Notes: a model not told the origin generated them from the sequence alone. 6,181 nt of DNA from Thermoplasmata archaeon (GCA_030040625.1 JASHTI010000033.1:1-6181); one strand, 5' to 3'. Positions 1-5,893 are shown, numbered from the stretch's first letter. A program made the numbers and translations.

Positions 1-24
1 AACAGGTGTTGCGCACCGTGCCGG

Positions 25-1296
25 CTAGCGTGCCCCGCTCATCACCGACCGGACTCCGTCCCCGAGCGTTGCGGCCCACCAGGCATAGTCGTGCCCGCCC
101 TCGAACTCGAAGTACGTCACGGGGTAACCCTTCGTCCGTAGCACACGTCGGAACGCTCGCACCGAAGTTAGGAGCGACATCCTCGTCCCCGGGAATCTGG
201 TCCCCTCGAAGGTGCCGGCGTTGAGGTAGAACCGAGCGGGTCCTCTCGGCGCCCGTCGATACTCGTCGAGCAGCGTCGCCGGTCCGTCCATCCGTCCGGA
301 GCCGGACCAGAGGAAGGCGCCGGACTGCGCCACCACACCGCCGAAGACGTGGGGGTAGGCGACCGCCGCATACGCCGCCGTCAGCCCTCCAAGGCTCGAT
401 CCGACGATCGCCGTCCGTCGCGGCTCGGTCCCGACATGCCAACGTCTCTGCACAGAGGGGACCAGCTCCTCGGCGAGGAATCGGACGTACGCCGGGTTGT
501 GCGCCAGCTCTGCCTCCCGGGCTCCGAGAGCGGAATTGACGGCCACCACGATCGTGGGCCGCATCTGCTGTGCGCGAACCAGGTTCTGGACTATCCTCGG
601 AGTCGGAACGGCGCTGGTGTAGGTCACCCCGTCCAGAACGACGAGTAGGTTGGCTCGCTCGGTCCCCCGAGGCAGGCCCCGTGGCACGTAGGTCCAGACC
701 AGTCGGGTCCCGCCGGCGTACCGGCTCCCGATCCGTTCCCGGTGCACCCGCCAATAGTTGGGAGGTGCGGCGCGCGTCCAGCGGCTGGGCCGCGCCCCCG
801 GAAGGGAGAGGACCGAGACCCCCACGCGGGCATCCCCGGGGTCATCGGGGTCCTTGGCCACGGTGAGGTGCCCCTTCTGATACGGGTCCGCCGAGAGGGT
901 CCGGAAGTACTCCGGCCACGAGCGCGCTCCCCCCTTCGAGCCGGGGGGCGGACGCGGAGAGAACGCGTAGAGCGCTCTCGCAGCGGCGGGGAGCGTGAAG
1001 GTCCGGTACCAGATCCCGGCTCCGCCCAGCGGGATCAGCGCGGTTTCGCCGCGCGCGAGGTCCGCGATCGGGGTGTAGAGCGAGGGATCGGTGGCCGTCC
1101 TAGGGGGCCTCCAGATGAACGTCACGCGGAGCTTCCCTCGAGGGCCGGGCTCGACCAGCGGCAGACCGTTTCGGGTTACCCGTCTCCAAGCGCAGGCCCG
1201 GTCGACCCGATTCGAGGAGGCCAGCCTCTCCGTCAGGACCTGGAGAACGCGAGGAGGCGGGCTCCTCCTGGGCAGGGCCGGGCGCCGGCCGTGCAC
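25..1296 (-). CDS. Fes-like (enterochelin esterase family) alpha/beta-hydrolase, 423 aa
   Basis: Predicted serine esterase of the enterochelin esterase/esterase D group. Residues about 35-165 resemble the N-terminal beta-sandwich domain of Fes proteins (VTFIWR at 58-63, then TFTLPAAARALYAFSP at 99-114). Residues about 195-420 form the alpha/beta-hydrolase domain: LDG at 221-223, EL..N..Y at 263-270, a nucleophile elbow GSSLGG at 299-304 (Ser301), and GGHDYAWW at 400-407 with the probable catalytic His402. The acid is not certain; Glu364 or a nearby Asp is possible. Family members cleave ester or trilactone bonds, classically ferric enterobactin, but many homologues have other substrates. There is no signal peptide (the N terminus is Arg/Pro-rich), so I infer a cytoplasmic enzyme. 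The GTG at 1294-1296 is chosen because it is the only ATG, GTG or TTG in frame between the upstream stop and the conserved domain; no Shine-Dalgarno precedes it. It starts 8 nt after the membrane-protein stop, implying co-transcription. The family call is firm; substrate unknown. Confidence 0.88.
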   Translation of the reverse strand: MHGRRPALPRRSPPPRVLQVLTERLASSNRVDRACAWRRVTRNGLPLVEPGPRGKLRVTFIWRPPRTATDPSLYTPIADLARGETALIPLGGAGIWYRTFTLPAAARALYAFSPRPPPGSKGGARSWPEYFRTLSADPYQKGHLTVAKDPDDPGDARVGVSVLSLPGARPSRWTRAAPPNYWRVHRERIGSRYAGGTRLVWTYVPRGLPRGTERANLLVVLDGVTYTSAVPTPRIVQNLVRAQQMRPTIVVAVNSALGAREAELAHNPAYVRFLAEELVPSVQRRWHVGTEPRRTAIVGSSLGGLTAAYAAVAYPHVFGGVVAQSGAFLWSGSGRMDGPATLLDEYRRAPRGPARFYLNAGTFEGTRFPGTRMSLLTSVRAFRRVLRTKGYPVTYFEFEGGHDYAWWAATLGDGVRSVMSGAR

Positions 1297-1304
1297 AGAT
1301 TTCG

Positions 1305-2063
1305 CTACGGCGGAGGGGTGGGACCGGTCCCTTCGGCCCACGCCGGAGGAGAGGCCACGGATTCCGGAGCGGCTAGGGTCGTGGTCCCGGTCCGCGATCG
1401 ACCCTGCCACCAGCAGAACAGGGCTACGAAGAGCAGGATGGTGGAGGCGACCGCGAGGAACCATCCGAGCGACGGCCCCCAAGTGTAGAGGGTCCCCGAC
1501 ACATTGACCGACCCCCAGAAGGTGGTGCAGGGGGACCGGCCCCCCGGATTCAACATGCAGACATTGACCACGGAGCTCTTCTCGTGGGCAAAGGCGGCCG
1601 GCTGGGCGACCGGTCCCGCGATGGTCGCCGCGAGCGCCAGCACCAGGCCGATGATCAGCAGGGTGCGGAGTCCCTTGATCCAGTAGGGCCGTCGGATGCG
1701 CCCGAGGGCAGCGAATACCCCGAGGAGGCCGGCCACGAGGGATACCGCGAGCGCGACCAGGACCAGCGCCAGGAGGCATGCGTACAGGAGGCCGATCCAG
1801 ACCATCCCCGCCGACTCGTAGGCAAGCGAGGCCCGGGTGAACGACGAGATCGAGACCAGCCGAAGCGTGTCCGTCAGGTAGAAGCTGAATCCCACGTCCG
1901 TGGGGTCCACGATGACCCACCACGGAACGAGCGTGGTGAGCGCTAGGGTCACGAACGCCGACAGCGCCGCGACTCCCCCGCCGAGCCGCCACGAGTTTAC
2001 CGACTCCGACGCCGGCCCGACCGCGGACGCCGCAGCCCCCGTCGAGGATGACGTCGGCTCCAT
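1305..2063 (-). CDS. Hypothetical four-span membrane protein, 252 aa
   Basis: I do not recognise the family. The protein has a Ser/Ala-rich N-terminal tail (1-26) and four hydrophobic segments at about 27-51, 85-118, 133-158 and 197-219. The first ends in PWWVI and the last in CWW. A basic stretch (GRIRRPYWIKGLR, 121-133) between segments 2 and 3 should be cytoplasmic, placing both tails inside and the loops 52-84 and 159-196 outside. The second outer loop has exactly two cysteines, Cys169 and Cys179, which could form a disulphide. The C-terminal 25 residues are Pro/Thr/Ala-rich and probably disordered. The ATG at 2061-2063 is preceded by a good Shine-Dalgarno run. Its stop lies 8 nt before the esterase start, so the two are probably one transcription unit and may act together at the membrane; that is inference from spacing alone. 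Confidence 0.85.
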   Translation of the reverse strand: MEPTSSSTGAAASAVGPASESVNSWRLGGGVAALSAFVTLALTTLVPWWVIVDPTDVGFSFYLTDTLRLVSISSFTRASLAYESAGMVWIGLLYACLLALVLVALAVSLVAGLLGVFAALGRIRRPYWIKGLRTLLIIGLVLALAATIAGPVAQPAAFAHEKSSVVNVCMLNPGGRSPCTTFWGSVNVSGTLYTWGPSLGWFLAVASTILLFVALFCWWQGRSRTGTTTLAAPESVASPPAWAEGTGPTPPP

Positions 2064-2065
2064 TT

Positions 2066-2073
2066 CCCCTCCC
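2066..2073 (-). promoter_or_regulatory. Ribosome binding site of the membrane-protein gene
   Basis: On the minus strand GGGAGGGG lies two bases before the ATG, with its GGAG core about 6 nt away. It is the strongest Shine-Dalgarno-like sequence before any start in this window and supports the choice of ATG at 2063. Confidence 0.6.
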
Positions 2074-2092
2074 TCGCCGTCGCACTCGCGCT

Positions 2093-2108
2093 GGGTATTT
2101 GGATATTG
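2093..2108 (-). promoter_or_regulatory. AT-rich promoter-like box upstream of the membrane-protein/esterase unit
   Basis: Read on the minus strand this is CAATATCCAAATACCC, one of the few AT-rich patches in the intergenic DNA. Its AAATA core (2100 down to 2096) lies 32 nt before the ATG of the membrane protein. That is the place expected for an archaeal TATA box if the leader is about 5-10 nt, which leaves room for the ribosome binding site. In a bacterium it could be a -10 element instead. The patch might also serve the plus-strand DinB gene, but that would need a leader of about 100 nt. Confidence 0.4.
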
Positions 2109-2131
2109 TCAGGGCGCGAAGGAACGACGCT

Positions 2132-2155
2132 CCGGGCCCGGCGCATGGGCCCCGG
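2132..2155. repeat. GC-rich hairpin in the divergent gap before the DinB gene
   Basis: GGGCCC at 2134-2139 pairs with GGGCCC at 2147-2152 around a 7-nt loop. With one C bulged out, the CC at 2132-2133 can also pair with GG at 2154-2155. It has no T-run, so it is not a classical intrinsic terminator. The rest of the gap 2064-2232 shows no gene and no other structure. The motif recurs in the gap on the other side of the DinB gene. Confidence 0.45.
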
Positions 2156-2158
2156 GCG
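2147..2158. repeat. Left arm of a 12-bp inverted repeat flanking the DinB gene
   Basis: The reverse complement of these bases is CGCCCGGGGCCC, identical to 2819-2830 beyond the DinB stop. The two arms bracket the DinB coding region in inverted orientation. In DNA this GC-rich, chance is a real alternative. Confidence 0.4.
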
Positions 2159-2232
2159 ACGGCGGCAATGCCGAGGCCCTGTTTCACCACCCCGCCCGCG
2201 GAGCTAAGTCCCTCGGGAGTCCACGCCGCGCG

Positions 2233-2772
2233 ATGAGCGAGATCGAGACGATCCGCACGTTCTACCGGTTCAACGCCGAGGTACGGAAGCGGTACCTGGA
2301 GTGCCTGCTGTCGCTCCCTCCCTCCGAACGCCTGAAGGACCGCGGCGCCTCGTATCCGTCGCTCCAGGAGGTCTACGCCCACGTCCTCGACGCGTTGACG
2401 TACTGGTTCGAGCTGGTGCCGCAGGACCGGGCGGGGGAGGCGCTTCAGCGCGAGCTCCCGGCCCGCCAGCTCACGGAGGCGCAGCTCCGGGAGCACACCG
2501 TGGCGGTGCAGGGCAAGGTCGACGAATTCCTCGCGTCCCTGGGCCCCGCCGACCTCGCCCGCGCGCTGGTCTGCCACTTCCCGGATGCGTCCGGGCGGAC
2601 GGGCGCTCCGTCGACCGTCGTGATCGGGGACCTTCTCTGGCACATGGTCGAAGAGGAGTTCCAGCACCGGGGCGAACTGAACGCGCTACTGTGGCAGATG
2701 GACGTGGATCCTCCCATCGGCTCGTACTCGCTGTGGCTCGCCTCCAAGAGCGAGGGTCTCTACCTACCCTGA
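2233..2772 (+). CDS. DinB-fold family metalloprotein, 179 aa
   Basis: Predicted four-helix-bundle protein of the DinB/YfiT superfamily, whose characterised members are metal-dependent thiol transferases (bacillithiol, mycothiol) or isomerases. The first helix carries YRFNAEVRKRYLECL (11-25). Helix 2 has YAHVLDALTYWFE (48-60) with His50, and the last conserved helix has WHMVEEEFQHRGEL (136-149) followed by NALLWQMDVDPP. The usual HxxxHRGQ motif is here ExxxHRGE, so I predict a His50/Glu141/His145 metal site, the arrangement I recall for mycothiol-dependent maleylpyruvate isomerase. Length is normal for the family. The ATG at 2233 fits the start of helix 1. The only purine run upstream, GGGAG at 2215-2219, is 13 nt away, too far for a good Shine-Dalgarno, so a leaderless or short-leader message is possible. 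Its substrate and thiol cofactor cannot be told from sequence. It points the same way as the downstream oxidoreductase but is separated by a 130-bp palindromic gap. Confidence 0.88.
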   Translation: MSEIETIRTFYRFNAEVRKRYLECLLSLPPSERLKDRGASYPSLQEVYAHVLDALTYWFELVPQDRAGEALQRELPARQLTEAQLREHTVAVQGKVDEFLASLGPADLARALVCHFPDASGRTGAPSTVVIGDLLWHMVEEEFQHRGELNALLWQMDVDPPIGSYSLWLASKSEGLYLP

Positions 2773-2800
2773 GAGGCCGGGCGGTCCTAGGGGCCCCGTT

Positions 2801-2813
2801 GGCCGCCCGGGCC
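2801..2813. repeat. 13-bp direct repeat, copy 1
   Basis: GGCCGCCCGGGCC, repeated exactly at 2868-2880, 67 bp further on. Both copies follow a TT within one or two bases. The copies lie on either side of the main hairpin. Confidence 0.5.
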
Positions 2814-2832
2814 CCGAGCGCCCGGGGCCCGG
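2807..2832. terminator. Perfect 10-bp GC hairpin after the DinB gene; possible terminator or protein site
   Basis: CCGGGCCCCG (2807-2816) and CGGGGCCCGG (2823-2832) form a perfect all-GC stem around the 6-nt loop AGCGCC, beginning 35 bp past the DinB stop. It could end the DinB transcript or protect its 3' end. There is no following T-run, so it is not a canonical intrinsic terminator, and archaeal termination relies on T-tracts rather than hairpins. It might equally be a dyad binding site or a repetitive extragenic palindrome. Confidence 0.4.
2819..2830. repeat. Right arm of the 12-bp inverted repeat flanking the DinB gene
   Basis: CGCCCGGGGCCC here matches the reverse complement of 2147-2158. 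It overlaps the right side of the 10-bp hairpin, so the match may reflect a shared GGGCCC-rich element type on both sides of the gene rather than a mobile-element end. Confidence 0.4.
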
Positions 2833-2850
2833 CGCCCGGAGGGGGTTATC

Positions 2851-2860
2851 TCGGGCCCGA
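2851..2860. repeat. 10-bp perfect palindrome
   Basis: TCGGGCCCGA is its own reverse complement. It lies 42 bp before the oxidoreductase start and just after the GGTTATC patch, where an operator could sit, but no known operator is recognised. Confidence 0.35.
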
Positions 2861-2867
2861 TGCCTTG

Positions 2868-2880
2868 GGCCGCCCGGGCC
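2868..2880. repeat. 13-bp direct repeat, copy 2
   Basis: Exact second copy of the sequence at 2801-2813. It lies 22 bp before the oxidoreductase start codon and could affect its leader or its initiation. Confidence 0.5.
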
Positions 2881-2902
2881 GTGCGCCCGGCGCCCAACTT
2901 CC

Positions 2903-3985
2903 ATGCCGGACAAGACCAACCGACGCTGGCTGATCGCCAAGCCCGCCGGCTCGGAGCTCTCCGACGCGAACTTCCGATGGGTGGAGGGTCCCGTCCCGAG
3001 CCCCGGCGAGGGCGAGCTCCTGGTCCGCAACCGGTGGTACTCCTTCGACCCCACGCAGCGCTTTCTACTCGGCCGGGGCGAGTCGACGGATGCAGAATCC
3101 GGCGCGATCCCTCCGGGCGACGTGATGCGTGGCCTCGCGATCTCCGAGGTCGTCGAGTCCCGCCACCCGGGGTTCCAGGCCGGGGACGTCATTCACAGCC
3201 AGGCAGGCTGGGAGGATTACACGGTCACCGATGGGACCGGGTTCGCCCCCGCCTACCGCGTCCCGGAGGGGGTCACTCCGAGCTGGGCCCTCGGGGCGCT
3301 GGGGCTGACCGGGTTGGCGGCCTACTTCGGGGTCACCGAGGTCGCACGCCCGACGCCGGGTGAGACGTTCGTCATCTCGGGCGCCGCAGGGGGTGTGGGC
3401 TCGATCGCGGTCCAGCTCGCGAAGCTCCAGGGGCTTCGGGTGATCGGCATCGCGGGGGGCCCGGCGAAGTGCGACTGGCTTCGAACGGAGGCGGGGGTCG
3501 ACGGAACGATCGACCACCGGCGCGAGGACGTCGGCGCTCGCCTGCGGGAGCTCTGTCCGGACGGCATCGACATCTTCTTCGACAACGACGGCGGGCCGAC
3601 GCTCGACCTCGCCCTCGAGCGGCTCCGTTCGAAGGGTCGCGTGGTGCTCTGCGGCGGCACCTCGCATTACGCTCTGACCCCGCCGCCCCCGGGCCCGGCG
3701 AACCTGCTCGCCCTAGTGATGGTGAACGGCCGGATGGAGGGATTGCTCGCGCGCGACTACCTGCCCCGGCTGCCGGAGGCGGTCCGGGCGATGCTGCCCT
3801 TGCTCCGCTCCGGCCGCCTCAAGTCGAAGGAGGATGTCGTGGTCGGCCTGCGGAACGCTCCCGCGGCCCTCGCCCGGCTCTATGCCGGTGCCAACGTCGG
3901 CAAGCAGCTGCTGCGGATGGACGGCGAGGCCGACGCCCCGGCCGGCGGATCCGGCCCTCCCCCGGCTCGCCGCGGTTCGGACTAG
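2903..3985 (+). CDS. NADP-dependent, zinc-free MDR oxidoreductase (LTB4DH/CurA type), 360 aa
   Basis: Predicted soluble NADPH-dependent reductase of the medium-chain dehydrogenase/reductase superfamily, in the group that reduces alkenal/one double bonds (leukotriene B4 dehydrogenase, CurA, YncB). The N-terminal catalytic domain starts NRRWLIAKPAG and has LVRNRWYSFDPTQR at 40-53, the counterpart of the usual DPYMR. It lacks the zinc-binding cysteines of alcohol dehydrogenases. LGALGLTGLAAYFG (130-143) leads into the Rossmann motif GAAGGVGS (160-167). GIAGGPAKC (182-190) contains Lys189, which in relatives contacts the 2'-phosphate, so NADPH is likely. FFDNDGG (225-231), a GGTSHY motif ending in Tyr256, RMEG (277-280) and GKQLLRM (333-339) complete the family pattern. 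About 21 residues beyond Met339 form an unusual Pro/Gly/Ala-rich tail. No Shine-Dalgarno precedes the ATG, but it matches the family N terminus. Its stop overlaps that of the convergent exporter gene. Substrate unknown. Confidence 0.93.
   Translation: MPDKTNRRWLIAKPAGSELSDANFRWVEGPVPSPGEGELLVRNRWYSFDPTQRFLLGRGESTDAESGAIPPGDVMRGLAISEVVESRHPGFQAGDVIHSQAGWEDYTVTDGTGFAPAYRVPEGVTPSWALGALGLTGLAAYFGVTEVARPTPGETFVISGAAGGVGSIAVQLAKLQGLRVIGIAGGPAKCDWLRTEAGVDGTIDHRREDVGARLRELCPDGIDIFFDNDGGPTLDLALERLRSKGRVVLCGGTSHYALTPPPPGPANLLALVMVNGRMEGLLARDYLPRLPEAVRAMLPLLRSGRLKSKEDVVVGLRNAPAALARLYAGANVGKQLLRMDGEADAPAGGSGPPPARRGSD
3982..3985. other. Shared CTAG: overlapping stop codons of two convergent genes
   Basis: The plus-strand oxidoreductase ends in TAG at 3983-3985, and the minus-strand exporter ends in TAG reading 3984 to 3982. 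The palindrome CTAG supplies both, leaving no room for a terminator between the genes, so each transcript must run into the other gene. Confidence 0.9.
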
Positions 3986-5265
3986 GTCGGAGGGGCGGGG
4001 CTGCCCCAGCTTCGCACCGAGGAGGACAGGAACAGCGGCACGTTGACGACCAGCGTACCGATCCCCGCCAGCAGGTACGTCCAACCGATGCCGAACTCGA
4101 AGACCAGGACGCCGCCGATCGCGAGCCCCGCCGGGATCATCGCAAAGCTTCCGGCTTCGTCGGTGGCGAAGTAGCGCCCCAGGTACTCGTCCGGGATCGT
4201 CCGCTGGACCCCCGAGAGCCACGTGGTGTTGCCCGTCGACAGCAGGACCCCGGCGCCGAAGGAGAGCACGACGGCGAGCGCGAGCGATGTCGTCCACGCC
4301 AGCCCGACCAGGAACAAGCCGACGATCCCCCACGTCGGGATCAGCCACCGGCCCGGCTGGCGGTCCATGTGCAGCCGTCCGGGGATGATCGCCCCGAGCG
4401 CGAAGCCGGCGGTGCTCGAGGCGACGAGGACCGAGAAGCCGGCCGCGCCCTGGTGCAGCCGCACCGCGGCGTAGATCACCGTGAACCCGCCCCACATCGT
4501 CAGGAAGAAGTTCGCCGCCATCGCCGTCAAGGTGATGATCAGGAGCGCCCGCTGGGTCCGGACGAAGCGCAGCCCGTCCCGGACCTCGCCCAGGATCGAC
4601 CCCCGCTTCGCATCGGCCCCGGCCGGACGGTGCGCCCCGAGCGGGATCACCATCAGGAAGATCATCGTGCCCGAGATCGCGAAGGTCAGGGCGTTCAGCG
4701 CAAGACCGGCCGCGGCGCCGATCGTCAGCAGTACCAGCCCGCCGACCGGGCTCCCCACGAATTGAGCGATGGTGCTGCCGCCCTGCAGGAGGCCGTTGCC
4801 GTCGGCCAGGTCGCGCGCCTCCAGGAGCCGGGGCACCGCGGCGTTCGTCGCCGGTCGGAAGATCGTGCTGAACGTGGCGACGGCGAAGACGATCACGAGG
4901 AGGAGCTCGAGGTGGACACCGTAGAGCAGGACCAGGGCGGCGAGCGCCCCGAAGCAGATCGCCCGGGCGACATCGCAGGTCAGCATCAGGCGACGCCGAT
5001 CCAGGCGGTCGATGAGGGCGCCGGCCACCAGCCCGAACCCGAGCGTCGGGAGGAACTGTACGATGCCGAGGAGTGAGATATCGAGCGCCGAGTGTGTGGT
5101 CGTGTACACGAGCCACGTCAGGATGATGCCGCTGATCGCGGTCCCGGCCGCGGAGGTCACGGAACCGACCCACAGGCGCCGGAAGTTCGGGTTGCGCAGG
5201 ACCCGGAGCGGAGAGCCGGACTCCGCCATCGTGGGGGTACTGAACCCTGGATCGGACGCGGGCAT
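3982..5265 (-). CDS. MFS exporter, EntS-like (MFS_3 type), 427 aa
   Basis: Predicted inner-membrane, proton-coupled efflux transporter of the major facilitator superfamily. After a short hydrophilic tail comes RVLRNPNFRRLWVGS (21-35), typical of the EntS-like subgroup, then about 12 hydrophobic segments in two halves. The loop between segments 2 and 3 has the MFS signature GALIDRLDRRRLM (82-94). A central cytoplasmic loop at about 208-238 (AHRPAGADAKRGS...) separates the halves, and a second conserved loop, RTIPDEYLGRYFA (355-367), matches the usual RxxxPxxxxGR pattern. Length is normal. Relatives export enterobactin, macrolides and other amphipathic compounds, so the substrate cannot be assigned. 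The ATG at 5265 is preceded by a weak GGGGGA at 5273-5278, 7 nt away; Met13 (5229) is an alternative without such a signal. It follows the GNAT stop by 34 nt on the same strand, suggesting co-transcription. Confidence 0.93.
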   Translation of the reverse strand: MPASDPGFSTPTMAESGSPLRVLRNPNFRRLWVGSVTSAAGTAISGIILTWLVYTTTHSALDISLLGIVQFLPTLGFGLVAGALIDRLDRRRLMLTCDVARAICFGALAALVLLYGVHLELLLVIVFAVATFSTIFRPATNAAVPRLLEARDLADGNGLLQGGSTIAQFVGSPVGGLVLLTIGAAAGLALNALTFAISGTMIFLMVIPLGAHRPAGADAKRGSILGEVRDGLRFVRTQRALLIITLTAMAANFFLTMWGGFTVIYAAVRLHQGAAGFSVLVASSTAGFALGAIIPGRLHMDRQPGRWLIPTWGIVGLFLVGLAWTTSLALAVVLSFGAGVLLSTGNTTWLSGVQRTIPDEYLGRYFATDEAGSFAMIPAGLAIGGVLVFEFGIGWTYLLAGIGTLVVNVPLFLSSSVRSWGSPAPPT

Positions 5266-5299
5266 CTCTCGGTCCCCCGGCGCGTGGAGCCCGACTACA

Positions 5300-5851
5300 T
5301 CAGCCCGGTCCCCGAGCGCGCCGCCGGTCGCCGGCTGCCGTCGGCGTCGTCGGGGGTTTCGGCTCGAGCGTTCGGATCCGCTCGGTGACCGTCATGCCGT
5401 GGAAGTCGGCGGTGGTGCCGGACGGCCGGAACCCGTTCTTCTCGTAGAAACGGACCGCCCGAAGGAGCGGATCGGTCGTTCGAAGGGTGACCCTCCGGTA
5501 GCCAGCCTCCCGGAGCTCCTGAAGCGCGGCATCCAGCAACGATTGGGCCACGCCGGCACCCTGCATTGCCGGAAGGACGGCCATCCCGCGGAGGTGGCCG
5601 GTATCCGGAGAGCGGCGGGCCCAGGAGAGCGTGCCGACCACGCGATCGCCCGTGTCCACGGCCACGAGCACTCGCATCGAGGCGAGGCGGTCGAGCCCAA
5701 GTCCCTCGTCGAGGACGGTGTGTCGGTAGGCTTCCGGAGTGTAGCGGTCCTGGTACGGCCCGAACGCCTCAGCGAGGCACCGCAGCAGCGCGGGCAGGTC
5801 TCCCCTCTCGGCGGCTCGGATGCGCAGCGGCTTCGAGGGATCGCTCGGCAT
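5300..5851 (-). CDS. GNAT family N-acetyltransferase, 183 aa
   Basis: Predicted acetyl-CoA-dependent acyltransferase. Residues 8-30 (PLRIRAAERGDLPALLRCLAEAF) are the standard first strand and helix. VLVAVDTGDRVVGTLSW (61-77) gives strands 2-3. LRGMAVLPAMQGAGVAQSLL (87-106) is motif A, with Gln97-GAG-Val-Ala binding the pyrophosphate of acetyl-CoA. RAVRFYEKNGFRPSG (131-145) is motif B. The C-terminal 20 residues are an Arg/Pro-rich extension. The acceptor (small amine, antibiotic or protein) is unknown. The ATG at 5851 is chosen because the domain starts right after it. The frame stays open to 6061, but that extension would overlap the divergent gene at 5993 and is low-complexity. There is no Shine-Dalgarno, so the message may be leaderless. 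It is probably the first gene of a unit with the MFS exporter, which suggests a modify-and-export pair, an inference from position. Confidence 0.9.
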   Translation of the reverse strand: MPSDPSKPLRIRAAERGDLPALLRCLAEAFGPYQDRYTPEAYRHTVLDEGLGLDRLASMRVLVAVDTGDRVVGTLSWARRSPDTGHLRGMAVLPAMQGAGVAQSLLDAALQELREAGYRRVTLRTTDPLLRAVRFYEKNGFRPSGTTADFHGMTVTERIRTLEPKPPTTPTAAGDRRRARGPG

Positions 5852-5886
5852 CGCCGGGAGGGTGTCACCGGAATCGGGGCCGGGGG

Positions 5887-5893
5887 CAAAACG
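5887..5893 (-). promoter_or_regulatory. Possible promoter element of the GNAT-MFS unit
   Basis: On the minus strand CGTTTTG lies 36 nt before the GNAT ATG at 5851. It is one of two T/A runs in the gap. Position fits an archaeal TATA-like box with a roughly 10-nt leader, but the sequence is far from a TATA consensus. Confidence 0.25.

Larger units (their letters stand above)
2773..2902. other. Palindrome-dense, extremely GC-rich intergenic region
   Basis: This gap between the DinB and oxidoreductase genes is almost entirely G and C and contains many overlapping symmetrical words: CCTAGG (2786-2791), GGGGCCCC (2790-2797), a perfect 10-bp stem (2807-2832), TCGGGCCCGA (2851-2860), a 13-bp direct repeat (2801 and 2868), and GCGCCCGG three times (2818, 2832, 2883). 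CCGGGCGG at 2777-2784 can also pair with CCGCCCGG at 2803-2810, competing with the main hairpin. The only AT patch is GGTTATC near 2844-2850, 53 nt before the next start, a weak promoter candidate. No open frame here looks real. Confidence 0.6.

Noticed and set aside
742..1488. A 248-codon plus-strand frame opposite the esterase.
   Set aside because: Highly charged, low-complexity product without a domain; the esterase on the other strand has complete catalytic motifs.
1900..2232. A longer DinB gene starting at 1900.
   Set aside because: The extra 111 codons are antisense to the membrane-protein gene and cross the divergent promoter region; the domain begins right after the ATG at 2233.
25..2667. 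An uninterrupted minus-strand frame of 880 codons covering the esterase, the membrane-protein region and the antisense of the DinB gene.
   Set aside because: Only the last 423 codons match a protein family. The upstream part is Arg/Gly/Pro-rich, overlaps a clear membrane protein in another frame and lies antisense to the DinB gene; long open shadows are expected in GC-rich DNA.
2147..2830. The inverted repeat around the DinB gene as terminal repeats of an insertion sequence.
   Set aside because: There is no transposase, no visible target duplication, and the arms are only 12 bp of GC-rich sequence inside local hairpins.
3469..5076. A 535-codon plus-strand open frame opposite the exporter gene.
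   Set aside because: Its product is low-complexity Arg/Asp/Glu/Gln-rich with no domain, the usual shadow of a hydrophobic transporter gene read from the opposite strand.
3713..5173. A 486-codon minus-strand frame overlapping the exporter gene.
   Set aside because: It is Arg/Asp/Gly-rich with no recognisable domain; the true frame in the same place encodes a well-patterned MFS protein.
5855..5861. GGGAGGG on the plus strand as a ribosome binding site.
   Set aside because: No plus-strand gene starts just after it; it lies on the wrong strand for the GNAT gene.
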